Origin: an uncultured Marvinbryantia sp.
GTDB lineage: Bacteria > Bacillota > Clostridia > Lachnospirales > Lachnospiraceae
DNA: 7,693 nt
Direction: 5' to 3'
Assembly (NCBI RefSeq): GCF_905201705.1
Contig: NZ_CAJKOX010000072.1
Coordinates: forward strand, 1 to 7,693
This document shows positions 1 to 5,541 of the stretch, piece after piece (the stretch's first letter is position 1; the number at the start of each line of letters is the position of its first letter). The notes beneath the pieces were generated by a model. The model was not told the DNA's origin, did not search any database, and was given only the letters and a program-made list of their open reading frames with translations. A program made the translations under genes and the position numbers.

Positions 1-25
1 GTGGTGGTTTTACGTACTTAGGGCT

Positions 26-44
26 AGCCGCCGCGCTAGCGGCT
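26..44. repeat. Short GC-rich inverted repeat upstream of the lipoprotein gene
   Basis: AGCCGC (26-31) and GCGGCT (39-44) are perfect inverted arms around 7 nt. An alternative pairing is GCCGC (30-34) with GCGGC (39-43). The hexamer GCTAGC also occurs twice, at 23-28 and 35-40. No T-run follows, so this is not a normal intrinsic terminator. It sits just where the -35 region of the promoter-like sequence at 45-53 would be, so an operator is possible but unproven. Confidence 0.35.
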
Positions 45-53
45 TGGTACAAT
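45..53 (+). promoter_or_regulatory. Possible extended -10 promoter for the lipoprotein gene
   Basis: TGGTACAAT has the extended -10 form TGn followed by TACAAT, which matches TATAAT at 5 of 6 positions. No good -35 box is visible 17 nt upstream, where the inverted repeat lies instead. Transcription would begin near position 60, giving a leader of roughly 40 nt before the ATG at 102. The upstream gene is outside the window, so read-through from it cannot be excluded. Confidence 0.4.
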
Positions 54-63
54 GATAACAGGA

Positions 64-87
64 AATCTGTGAGAGAATCCGTGAGAG
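64..87 (+). repeat. 12 bp tandem duplication before the lipoprotein start
   Basis: AATCTGTGAGAG (64-75) is followed directly by AATCCGTGAGAG (76-87), with one mismatch. The second copy runs into the AGGAG ribosome binding site at 86-90. Confidence 0.6.
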
Positions 88-101
88 GAGATTTTGGTAT
101 T

Positions 102-644
102 ATGAGAAAAAAGCTTGTGCTTTGTGGGTGCCTTGCGGCAGCGGCGATGATGCTGTCCGGCTGTCAGCCACTAACAGGAACGCAGAAGGAAACAGAAAAG
201 ATTACAGAAACAGAAACTCAAAAAAAAGCGGCGGCAGAGACTGAGACAGAAAAAGAAACAGAAAAAGAAATAGAACCAGAAACGGAAGAGGAGACAGTAG
301 CTGAAAATATTGCGGCAGCAGGGGATACGGCAGAAGCGGGCGGTACGGCGCAGACGCAGCCCATGCAGGAAACCGTATCGGAGGGAAATGCATCTGAGAA
401 TGTTTCTGCGCAGCAGTACGAGGAAGAAATGATGCAATGCCCGTACTGCGCACATTGGTTCAGCACGATCTCGGACGGTGTGTCCGGCAGTCCCTATGAT
501 CTTCATATGGCGGAGGAACGTGCAAATGATCCTGCAGGTGGTACGACCGAGCAGGAGATGGTGCAGTGCCCGGATTGCGGAAACTGGTATGAGAGCGGGA
601 ATATTTTCCGGAATCATATCTGTGAGGGAAGAGAACAGCAATAG
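102..644 (+). CDS. Small lipoprotein with Glu/Thr-rich linker and two CxxC zinc-finger-like motifs
   Basis: This 180-residue protein is probably exported and lipid-anchored. Residues 2-4 are basic (RKK), a hydrophobic Ala/Met/Leu stretch follows, and LSGC at 18-21 is a lipobox with Cys21 as the anchor. Residues 29-67 are low-complexity Glu/Thr/Lys repeats, likely an extended linker. The C-terminal part has two related motifs: CPYC (113-116) followed by His118 and His135, and CPDC (156-159) followed by His172 and Cys174. These look like degenerate zinc-ribbon or zinc-finger sites; metal binding is inferred. The ATG at 102 is chosen because it places the signal peptide at the N-terminus and has AGGAG at 86-90. 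A GTG at 69 would add 11 residues ahead of the signal. The frame is open back to the window edge without a stop. I do not recognise a named family and assign no function beyond lipoprotein. A terminator follows at 663-696. Confidence 0.8.
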   Translation: MRKKLVLCGCLAAAAMMLSGCQPLTGTQKETEKITETETQKKAAAETETEKETEKEIEPETEEETVAENIAAAGDTAEAGGTAQTQPMQETVSEGNASENVSAQQYEEEMMQCPYCAHWFSTISDGVSGSPYDLHMAEERANDPAGGTTEQEMVQCPDCGNWYESGNIFRNHICEGREQQ

Positions 645-662
645 TAAATATTTTATATTGGG

Positions 663-696
663 AAAGAAGAACTCAAAGATATTTGGGTTCTTTTTT
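663..696 (+). terminator. Intrinsic terminator after the lipoprotein gene
   Basis: An 11 bp stem pairs 667-677 with 682-692, with one G-T wobble and a 4 nt GATA loop. Flanking A/T pairs can lengthen it, and it runs into T691-T696. It lies 19 bases after the lipoprotein stop and ends 15 bases before the next start, leaving no room for an ordinary promoter there. Confidence 0.85.
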
Positions 697-710
697 ACTT
701 CAAAAATGAA

Positions 711-1346
711 ATGCGGTCGGCGTTTTTCTATCCGGGAGTCATGCTCATGATTGCAGTAGCGTTTAAGGGTAATTTCGCTGCCGCGGTTTTAGATCCGCCT
801 ACGCTGGAAAATCAGAAACTGCGTATGGACGTGAAGCATATGATCGCGCGCAAGGCGGCAGCACTGGTAGAGGACGGCGATATCATTTATATTGATGCAG
901 GAACGACAACAAGCGCGATGACACGGTATCTGGAAAATAAGAAAATTACGGTGGTGACGCCCAGCCTTGAGGTTTTGCAGCAGCTTCCGGTAAAAGGGGT
1001 ATCATTTGTTGTGGTGGGCGGAGAGTTAAACTTTGAACTTGCGAGCTTCTGCGGACCGATTGCAGAAAAGATACTGTCACAGATGTATTTTGACAAGGCG
1101 TTTCTGAGCGTTTCCGCATATTCGGATTACGGCGTGTTTGCGAATGATATCCGGGAAGGAAGAAAAAAGGAGATTGTCAAGGAGCATTCGTCAGAAACCT
1201 ATGTGCTTGCCGATCGCACGAAACAGCAACAGTGGGGGTTTATGCAAGTGATGGATCGCAGCGAGTGCACGATCATTACAGAAAAAGATGATGAGGATCC
1301 TGAAATAAAGAAAGAAGCAAAAGCAGAGGACAGCGGGGAAGGATGA
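711..1346 (+). CDS. DeoR/GlpR-type C-terminal sensor domain lacking the N-terminal helix-turn-helix
   Basis: Residues from about 37 onward match the sugar-phosphate-binding domain of DeoR-family repressors: IARKAAALVEDGD, then the ligand-loop signature DAGTT (62-66), VVTPSL (81-86), VVGGELN (101-107), FDKAFLSV (127-134) and YVLADRTKQ (164-172). A normal member is about 250 residues with a winged helix-turn-helix in the first 60. Here those residues are replaced by a short, unrelated, hydrophobic stretch, and the DNA upstream encodes a terminator rather than an HTH in any frame. The tail (191-211) is unusually acidic. The start is uncertain: the ATG at 711 has no ribosome site, whereas the ATG at 747 has GGGAG at 734-738 with 8 nt spacing. 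The next gene starts 6 bases after the stop, so this one may still serve in translational coupling. It is either a 5'-truncated pseudogene whose reading frame survives or a DNA-binding-less sensor. Without the HTH it should not repress by itself. Confidence 0.75.
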   Translation: MRSAFFYPGVMLMIAVAFKGNFAAAVLDPPTLENQKLRMDVKHMIARKAAALVEDGDIIYIDAGTTTSAMTRYLENKKITVVTPSLEVLQQLPVKGVSFVVVGGELNFELASFCGPIAEKILSQMYFDKAFLSVSAYSDYGVFANDIREGRKKEIVKEHSSETYVLADRTKQQQWGFMQVMDRSECTIITEKDDEDPEIKKEAKAEDSGEG

Positions 1347-1352
1347 TGGAAA

Positions 1353-2060
1353 ATGTTGAAATTTACGGGCTGCGGAGCCGCACTGTATCCGAAGCTATAT
1401 AACAGCAACGGATATTTCCGGATCGGGGAGGATCTGTTTCTGATCGATTGCGGGGAAACTACGTTCCGACAGCATTATATGGCGGGAAATTTTGAAGGGG
1501 TGAAAAGTGTCACTGTGTTTCTCACACATATGCATGCTGACCATATGGGAAGCCTGGGCACGCTGATCGTTTATTGTTATCTGAAGCTTGGAATACGCAC
1601 AAGAGTGATATTTCCGGAGCCGGAGAAGCTGACGACTGTCTTTGGGCTGACCGGAGTGGAGCCGGAACATTATGAGCTGCACGGGGATTATGCAGTTTAC
1701 GGCGACGTCCGCGTAAAGGCGGTGCCCGTACCGGTGAAGCATCATGAAATCATGGTGAATTCTTTCGGATATCTGTTTGAAGCAGATGGAAAACGCTTTT
1801 ATTACAGCGGCGATGCGGCGGAGCTTCCGGAGACGGTGACAGAAAAGCTTTTTGCAGGGGAGCTTGATGAAATTTATCAGGATACGTCTGTGGAGGATCA
1901 CGGCGGGGCCCATTTTACACTGGCAAAGCTTGAGGAGACAATTCCGGATGACTATCGGTCGAAAGTATATTGTATGCATTATGACGGAGAATTTTTTGAT
2001 ACTATTCGCAGCAAAGGATTCCGAACGATAAAGGATAAAGTGATAAAGATCAGGGAATAG
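1353..2060 (+). CDS. MBL-fold metallo-hydrolase (RNase Z-like branch)
   Basis: A 235-residue cytoplasmic metallo-beta-lactamase-fold protein. The metal site appears intact: THMHADH at 58-64 gives His59, His61, Asp63 and His64; His130 or His131 is the third-motif ligand; Asp154 in YYSGD is the bridging ligand; and His209 in CMHY is the last ligand. The N-terminal pattern, with FTGCGAA, the NSNGYF segment and an LIDCGE turn, resembles the ribonuclease Z/phosphodiesterase-like branch of the fold. RNase Z proteins proper are about 300 residues with an exosite arm that I do not see here, so the substrate is unknown. The start lies 6 bases beyond the DeoR-like stop, with a GGGGAAGG ribosome site (1335-1342) inside that gene's end, implying co-transcription and coupling. 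The stop region is duplicated just downstream (2047-2079). Confidence 0.9.
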   Translation: MLKFTGCGAALYPKLYNSNGYFRIGEDLFLIDCGETTFRQHYMAGNFEGVKSVTVFLTHMHADHMGSLGTLIVYCYLKLGIRTRVIFPEPEKLTTVFGLTGVEPEHYELHGDYAVYGDVRVKAVPVPVKHHEIMVNSFGYLFEADGKRFYYSGDAAELPETVTEKLFAGELDEIYQDTSVEDHGGAHFTLAKLEETIPDDYRSKVYCMHYDGEFFDTIRSKGFRTIKDKVIKIRE

Positions 2061-2079
2061 AAACAGATAAGGGAGTAGA
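2047..2079 (+). repeat. 18 bp-period duplication spanning the MBL stop codon
   Basis: Bases 2047-2061 match 2065-2079 at 13 of 15 positions with an 18 bp offset. The second copy repeats the TAG stop in frame (2058-2060 and 2076-2078) and supplies GGGAG (2071-2075), which serves as the ribosome site of the next gene. Confidence 0.5.
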
Positions 2080-2084
2080 CAGGT

Positions 2085-2867
2085 ATGGGCAGGTACAGTG
2101 ATTTGCTGGAAAAGGTAAAAAAGACCGCCAGAGAGGTGGCCAAGATCGCAAAAAATGATGGCTCTGTTTCTGTAAAGCAGAAGGGCGCGAAGGACTTTGT
2201 GACGGAGGTAGATATGAGGATCAGTGATGTTCTCTGCGAAAAGCTTCCCGGACTTCTGGAGGGCTCCATTGTGATTTCGGAGGAGGGCTATAAGGGCAAG
2301 CCGGATCAGAAATACTGCTGGATCATAGATCCGATCGACGGAACCAGTAATTTTATTTACAGTCATCCGGACTATGCCATTTCTATCGGACTTCTGGAGA
2401 ATGCAGAACCGGTTCTTGGAGTGGTTTACAGTCCACAGAGTCAGGAAATGTTTTATGCCGCGAAGGGTGAGGGCGCCTATTGCAATGGAAAGCGAATATT
2501 TGTGTGCAGGGACGCCAGCGTAAGCCAGACGCTGGTTCTGGCAGAGACAAATCCATACAGCGACCGGGTGGCGAATAAATTTCCGCAGGTATTCAGCAAT
2601 ATTTACCGGGACTGTATAGACTACCGGATCACGGGCTCCGCAGCACTGGACTGCTGCTATATTGCCTGCGGCAGGGGCGGGGCGTTTATTGCTGAAAATC
2701 TGAAGCCATGGGATTATGCGGCGGGAGAAATCATAGTGCGGGAGGTAGGAGGAAGTTTTTCGCAGTGGGATGGCAGACGACCGACTTATTATGGAAATAC
2801 TACGGCGCTTGCCACGAATACACTGGTGCATGAAGAAATTCTGGGACGGCTGAAACAATATATATAG
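2085..2867 (+). CDS. Inositol monophosphatase family protein
   Basis: A 260-residue Mg2+-dependent phosphatase of the IMPase/FBPase superfamily, of full family length. Visible motifs in order are DFVTEVD (37-43), Glu66-Glu67 in SEEG, the signature DPIDGTSNF (82-90) with metal ligands Asp82 and Asp85, TGSAALD (183-189) and LKPWDYAAG (206-214) with the catalytic-site Asp210. All expected metal-binding acidic residues are present, so activity is likely. Family members hydrolyse inositol-1-phosphate, fructose-1,6-bisphosphate, 3'-phosphoadenosine phosphates or histidinol phosphate, and the sequence does not tell which. Linkage to a DeoR-type sugar-phosphate sensor makes a sugar or polyol phosphate reasonable, by inference. 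GGGAG at 2071-2075 lies 9 nt before the ATG. The gene is 24 bases after the MBL gene and in the same apparent operon. Confidence 0.93.
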   Translation: MGRYSDLLEKVKKTAREVAKIAKNDGSVSVKQKGAKDFVTEVDMRISDVLCEKLPGLLEGSIVISEEGYKGKPDQKYCWIIDPIDGTSNFIYSHPDYAISIGLLENAEPVLGVVYSPQSQEMFYAAKGEGAYCNGKRIFVCRDASVSQTLVLAETNPYSDRVANKFPQVFSNIYRDCIDYRITGSAALDCCYIACGRGGAFIAENLKPWDYAAGEIIVREVGGSFSQWDGRRPTYYGNTTALATNTLVHEEILGRLKQYI

Positions 2868-2906
2868 AACCGAACAGACAGGAGAATAAAAAGGAGGCGG
2901 CTGGTT

Positions 2907-3578
2907 ATGGATTGGTGTGCAGAACTGTCTTACTTTATTCGTATTGGAATGGCAGGTGTCTGTGGCATATTAATTGGTATGGAGAGACAGCACCGGACCA
3001 AGTCGGCAGGAATAAGAACACATTTTATGGTGTCGATTGCCACTGCCCTTATGATGATTATTTCAAAATATGGTTTTCTGGATGTTGCAGGAATGGATGG
3101 ACTGAGCTGTGATGTATCCAGGGTTGCAGCGGGCATCATAAGCGGTGTCGGGATATTGAGCGGCGGTCTGATACTGATCGGAAAACAGGGATATGTGAGC
3201 GGAATTACCACGGCGTCAGGTGTATGGGTGACGATCGCGATTGGTATGGCACTTGGCGCAGGCTTGTACAGCCTTGGCATTGGAACGACGGTAATTGTTC
3301 TTGTTGCACAGGTTGTATTTCACAGCAGGCTGAGCATCTTCCGTGAACAGACCAGGGCGATGCTTGTTTTTAAGACGGAAAAGGGGAGTTACGAGGGATT
3401 GCTTCAGAAACTGGAGGCATATGGAGCAAAGGTGCATTCTGTGAAGTGGGATTACAAAAATGAAAATTACTGTCAGATGAAATGCCAGGCGTATTTTCCG
3501 GATAGCTGCTCCAGAAGGCAGATCATGGAGTTTGTGTCCGGATGTGAAAATGTTGACAGTGTTGAATTAATCGGATAA
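2907..3578 (+). CDS. MgtC/SapB family membrane protein
   Basis: A 223-residue inner-membrane protein. The first 140 residues hold four to five hydrophobic segments and the family's conserved stretches: GILIGMERQ (20-28), KSAGIRTH (32-39), DVSRVAAGIISGVGIL (69-84) and VSGITTASGVWV (97-108). Residues about 150-223 form a soluble C-terminal part similar in layout to the ACT-like domain of MgtC. MgtC proteins aid growth at low Mg2+ and in macrophages, and some inhibit F1Fo ATP synthase; in commensal Firmicutes the role is not settled. AGGAGG at 2892-2897 lies 9 nt before the ATG, the strongest ribosome site in the window. It is the last gene before the strong terminator at 3577-3622. No Mg2+-responsive leader is visible in the 39-base gap upstream. 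Confidence 0.92.
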   Translation: MDWCAELSYFIRIGMAGVCGILIGMERQHRTKSAGIRTHFMVSIATALMMIISKYGFLDVAGMDGLSCDVSRVAAGIISGVGILSGGLILIGKQGYVSGITTASGVWVTIAIGMALGAGLYSLGIGTTVIVLVAQVVFHSRLSIFREQTRAMLVFKTEKGSYEGLLQKLEAYGAKVHSVKWDYKNENYCQMKCQAYFPDSCSRRQIMEFVSGCENVDSVELIG

Positions 3579-3622
3579 AAGAACCTCATCAGAGACGAAG
3601 GCGGATCTGATGAGGTTCTTTT
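3577..3622 (+). terminator. Strong intrinsic terminator of the 711-3578 operon
   Basis: AAAAGAACCTCATCAG (3577-3592) is the exact reverse complement of 3607-3622. One further A-T pair (3593-3606) gives a 17 bp stem and a 12 nt loop. The 3' arm ends in TTCTTTT. The flanking A and T runs could let it work on either strand. It overlaps the last two bases of the MgtC stop codon. Confidence 0.93.
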
Positions 3623-3722
3623 CTAATGAGAGAATCTGATGAGTTTTTTCTAATGTGTGATGTAAGCATTTTTCTGGCATTTTTTAATATAAGATGTCAG
3701 GCATTTTTTCTAATGTAAGATT
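3605..3722 (+). repeat. Degenerate repeats derived from the terminator 3' arm
   Basis: ATCTGATGAG occurs at 3605-3614 and again at 3634-3643 (29 bp apart), each followed by a T-run and CTAATG. Further T-run plus (C)TAATG/TAATAT plus TAAGAT blocks begin at 3644, 3680 and 3704, and the GCATTTTT/GGCATTTTTT junction recurs. The copies are diverged and of unequal length (about 24-36 bp). I see no coding potential here. With the promoter and the 31 bp array, this accounts for the stretch between 3579 and 3918. Confidence 0.6.
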
Positions 3723-3749
3723 GTATTCTGCGGGGTGGGATGCTAAAAT
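3721..3749 (+). promoter_or_regulatory. Promoter for the M20 peptidase (extended -10)
   Basis: TTGTAT (3721-3726) and TAAAAT (3744-3749) are separated by 17 nt, and TGC (3741-3743) forms an extended -10. Transcription would start near 3755-3757, giving a leader of about 160 nt to the ATG at 3919. That leader consists largely of the 31 bp tandem array. Confidence 0.65.
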
Positions 3750-3789
3750 AAAGAAAAGTGTAACGCGGCAACATACTGTGAAGGAATGC

Positions 3790-3971
3790 ATTAAAGAGGA
3801 AATATGGAGAGCAGGAATGTATTAAATAGAAAATATGGAGAGCAGGATTGTATTAAATGGAAAATATGGAGAGCAGGAATGTATTAAATGGAAAATATGG
3901 AGAGCAGGAGTAAATTAAATGGAAAATATGGAACAAGAATACATTAAAAGGGAAATATGGAACAGGAATAA
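3790..3971 (+). repeat. 29-31 bp tandem array in the peptidase leader and first codons
   Basis: Six head-to-tail units: 3790-3820, 3821-3851, 3852-3882 and 3883-3913 (31 bp each), then 3914-3942 and 3943-3971 (29 bp each). A decayed half unit precedes (3779-3789) and another may follow. Each unit begins ATTAAA, and most contain ATGGAAAATATGG followed by AGCAGGA, that is, a start codon and the Shine-Dalgarno-like sequence for the next unit's start. The last two units lie inside the coding frame if translation begins at 3919. Units are contiguous with no unique spacers, so this is not a CRISPR array. Confidence 0.93.
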
Positions 3972-5172
3972 ATCACATGGGGAAACGATGACACAGAATT
4001 ATATTGTGATGGAGCATATCATACAGGAATATGTGGAATCACATTATGAAGAGACGATTACTTTGTTAAAGGAACTGGCAGCGATCCCGGCGCCTTCCGG
4101 CCGGGAGGAAAAACGCGCAGCGTTTGTGCTTGAATGGCTACATAAGCAGGGAGCGGCTGGAGCGTTTATTGATGAAGCCGGAAATGTTATTTTCCCATAT
4201 CAATGTGAGACGGAACGGAAAATGGTGGCAGTGATGGCGCATATGGATATTGTGTGTCCGGATACAGAGGAGCTTCCTCTAAGAGAGACAGAAGGGTCCC
4301 TTATAGGACCGGGTGTGCGTGATGATACAGCCAATCTGGTGAATATGCTGATGACGATTAAGTTTCTGCTGGAGCAGCAAACGGAAATTTTGTGTGATGT
4401 TACGGATTCTGTGCCGGGCATATTATTTGTTGCAGATGTCGGGGAAGAGGGGCTTGGAAATTTAAAAGGCAGCCGCCAGATCTGGAAGAATTATGGGAGC
4501 AGAATCTGCGAGTGGATATGTTTTGACCTCAATTATAATGTGATCTACAATCGTGCGGTGGGATCTCAGAGGTATCGTATTTCCGTTCGCGCAGAGGGCG
4601 GACATTCCTACAAGGATTTTGGAAAAGAGAACGCGATTGTGCAGCTTGCGGAAGTGATTATGGCGCTGTATGAAGCGCCTTTGCCGCAAAATGCAAAAGT
4701 TACGTACAATGTGGGAAAAGTAGAGGGCGGCACTACGGTAAATACGATTGCGCAGGAAGCCTCCATGCTCTATGAATTTCGCTCAGAATCTAAAGAAGCG
4801 ATGGAGTTTATGGAATGTTTTCTTCAGGAAACACTGCAGCACTTTCGGAAAAAAGGATTTCGGATTGAAGCGGAAATGTTGGGCGTTCGTCCTGGAAACG
4901 GTGCGATAGATGTAGAAGAGCAGGAGGCCCTGACGCAGCGCTGCCGGAACGCAATCAGAAAATATTATGATGGTGAAATCATATGTGATGCCGGTTCTAC
5001 AGATGGAAACATACCGCTTTCCCAGGGAATTCCTTCGGTTACAATAGGCACCGCGCTTGGCGAAGGGACGCATACGCGACAGGAGTCGGTTGCAATAGAA
5101 AGCATGAAAACCGGACAGAAGATCGCAATCGAGATTGTAATCGGAGAGATGAGAAAACGATGCGGCACGTAA
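3919..5172 (+). CDS. M20-family zinc metallopeptidase
   Basis: A 417-residue cytoplasmic M20/M25/M40 peptidase with an intact di-zinc site. His108 and Asp110 lie in AHMD, the bridging Asp is at 135/136 in GPGVRDD, the general base and ligand Glu176-Glu177 in VGEEG, Asp203 in CFDLN, and His385 in GTHTRQE. The dimerisation (lid) domain spans roughly residues 215-325, beginning with VRAEGGHS. The family cleaves di- and tripeptides or acyl-amino acids; the substrate is not predictable here. Start choice is uncertain. The ATG at 3919 has AGGAG (3906-3910) 8 nt upstream, the best ribosome site, but its first 17 or so residues are encoded by the tandem repeat. Starts at 3988 (Met24, with GGGGA close by) and 4009 (Met31) fit the usual family N-terminus better. 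The C-terminal 15 codons form the first unit of a 56 bp array, so both ends of the gene are embedded in repeats. Confidence 0.9.
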   Translation: MENMEQEYIKREIWNRNKSHGETMTQNYIVMEHIIQEYVESHYEETITLLKELAAIPAPSGREEKRAAFVLEWLHKQGAAGAFIDEAGNVIFPYQCETERKMVAVMAHMDIVCPDTEELPLRETEGSLIGPGVRDDTANLVNMLMTIKFLLEQQTEILCDVTDSVPGILFVADVGEEGLGNLKGSRQIWKNYGSRICEWICFDLNYNVIYNRAVGSQRYRISVRAEGGHSYKDFGKENAIVQLAEVIMALYEAPLPQNAKVTYNVGKVEGGTTVNTIAQEASMLYEFRSESKEAMEFMECFLQETLQHFRKKGFRIEAEMLGVRPGNGAIDVEEQEALTQRCRNAIRKYYDGEIICDAGSTDGNIPLSQGIPSVTIGTALGEGTHTRQESVAIESMKTGQKIAIEIVIGEMRKRCGT

Positions 5173-5406
5173 CAGGAATTGCAATCGAGCTTATAACCGG
5201 AGAGATGAGAAAACGATGTGGCACGTAAGAGAAATCGCAATTGAGCTTGAAACCGGAGAGATGAGAAAACGATGCGGCACGTAAGAGGAATTGCAATCGA
5301 GTTTATAACCGGAGAGATGAGAAAACGATGCGGCACGTAAGAGAAATCGCAATCGAGCTTGAAACTGGAGAGATGAGAAAACGATGTGGCACGTAACAGA
5401 AAATAG
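5127..5406 (+). repeat. 56 bp tandem array repeating the peptidase 3' end and stop
   Basis: Five units start at 5127, 5183, 5239, 5295 and 5351, with an exact 56 bp period; the last diverges at its end. Unit 1 is the coding 3' end of the peptidase. Every later unit could encode the same C-terminus in register: IAIE, a variable stretch, then GEMRKRCGT and TAA. Units 2 and 4 share TTATAACC and the tail GAGAAATCGC, while units 3 and 5 share CTTGAAAC, so the array has an alternating ABAB order, implying growth by a 112 bp dimer. With 5407-5541 this accounts for the gap between genes. Confidence 0.95.
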
Positions 5407-5492
5407 CTGAGGTGGAAAACAGAAGAGGCAGAGTGGAATAAAGAATTGCCCTGGCATGGATATTTAGATATTTGATGTGTTAGTTTTAGAGT

Positions 5493-5520
5493 TTGAGAAC
5501 TTGCGGTAAGATGGTATAAA
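5493..5520 (+). promoter_or_regulatory. Probable promoter for the DNA glycosylase gene
   Basis: TTGAGA (5493-5498) and TATAAA (5515-5520) are separated by 16 nt, close to the vegetative consensus. Initiation near 5527 would give a very short leader that still retains the GGGAG at 5531-5535. No terminator is visible between the peptidase stop and this site, so read-through is also possible. Confidence 0.55.
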
Positions 5521-5541
5521 GCAGAAAGGCGGGAGTGCAGG

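Noticed and set aside
1..21. C-terminal end of an upstream gene ending at TAG 19-21
   Set aside because: Only six codons are available and all three frames give plausible short peptides, so no call can be supported.
171..641. Minus-strand open frames opposite the lipoprotein, rich in Phe, Leu and Ser
   Set aside because: These are the antisense reading of the Glu/Thr-rich repeats. The plus strand has a lipobox, ribosome site and terminator.
1395..2858. A 487-codon open frame on the minus strand across the MBL and IMPase genes
   Set aside because: Both plus-strand genes have complete catalytic motifs and good ribosome sites. The antisense product has no recognisable motif, and long antisense frames are common opposite codon-biased genes.
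3790..3971. CRISPR array
   Set aside because: Units are contiguous with no unique spacers, there are no cas genes, and the repeats enter a coding sequence.
5206..5396. Mini-genes ATG...MRKRCGT-stop in each 56 bp unit
   Set aside because: The GGAG lies only 2 nt from the ATG, too close for normal initiation, and the peptide is just the copied peptidase C-terminus.
4965..5457. Several overlapping minus-strand open frames encoding repeats such as SFSHLSGYKL
   Set aside because: They arise because the 56 bp unit lacks stops in all three antisense frames. The period is not a multiple of three, so frames simply rotate. No supporting ribosome site or family match is seen.
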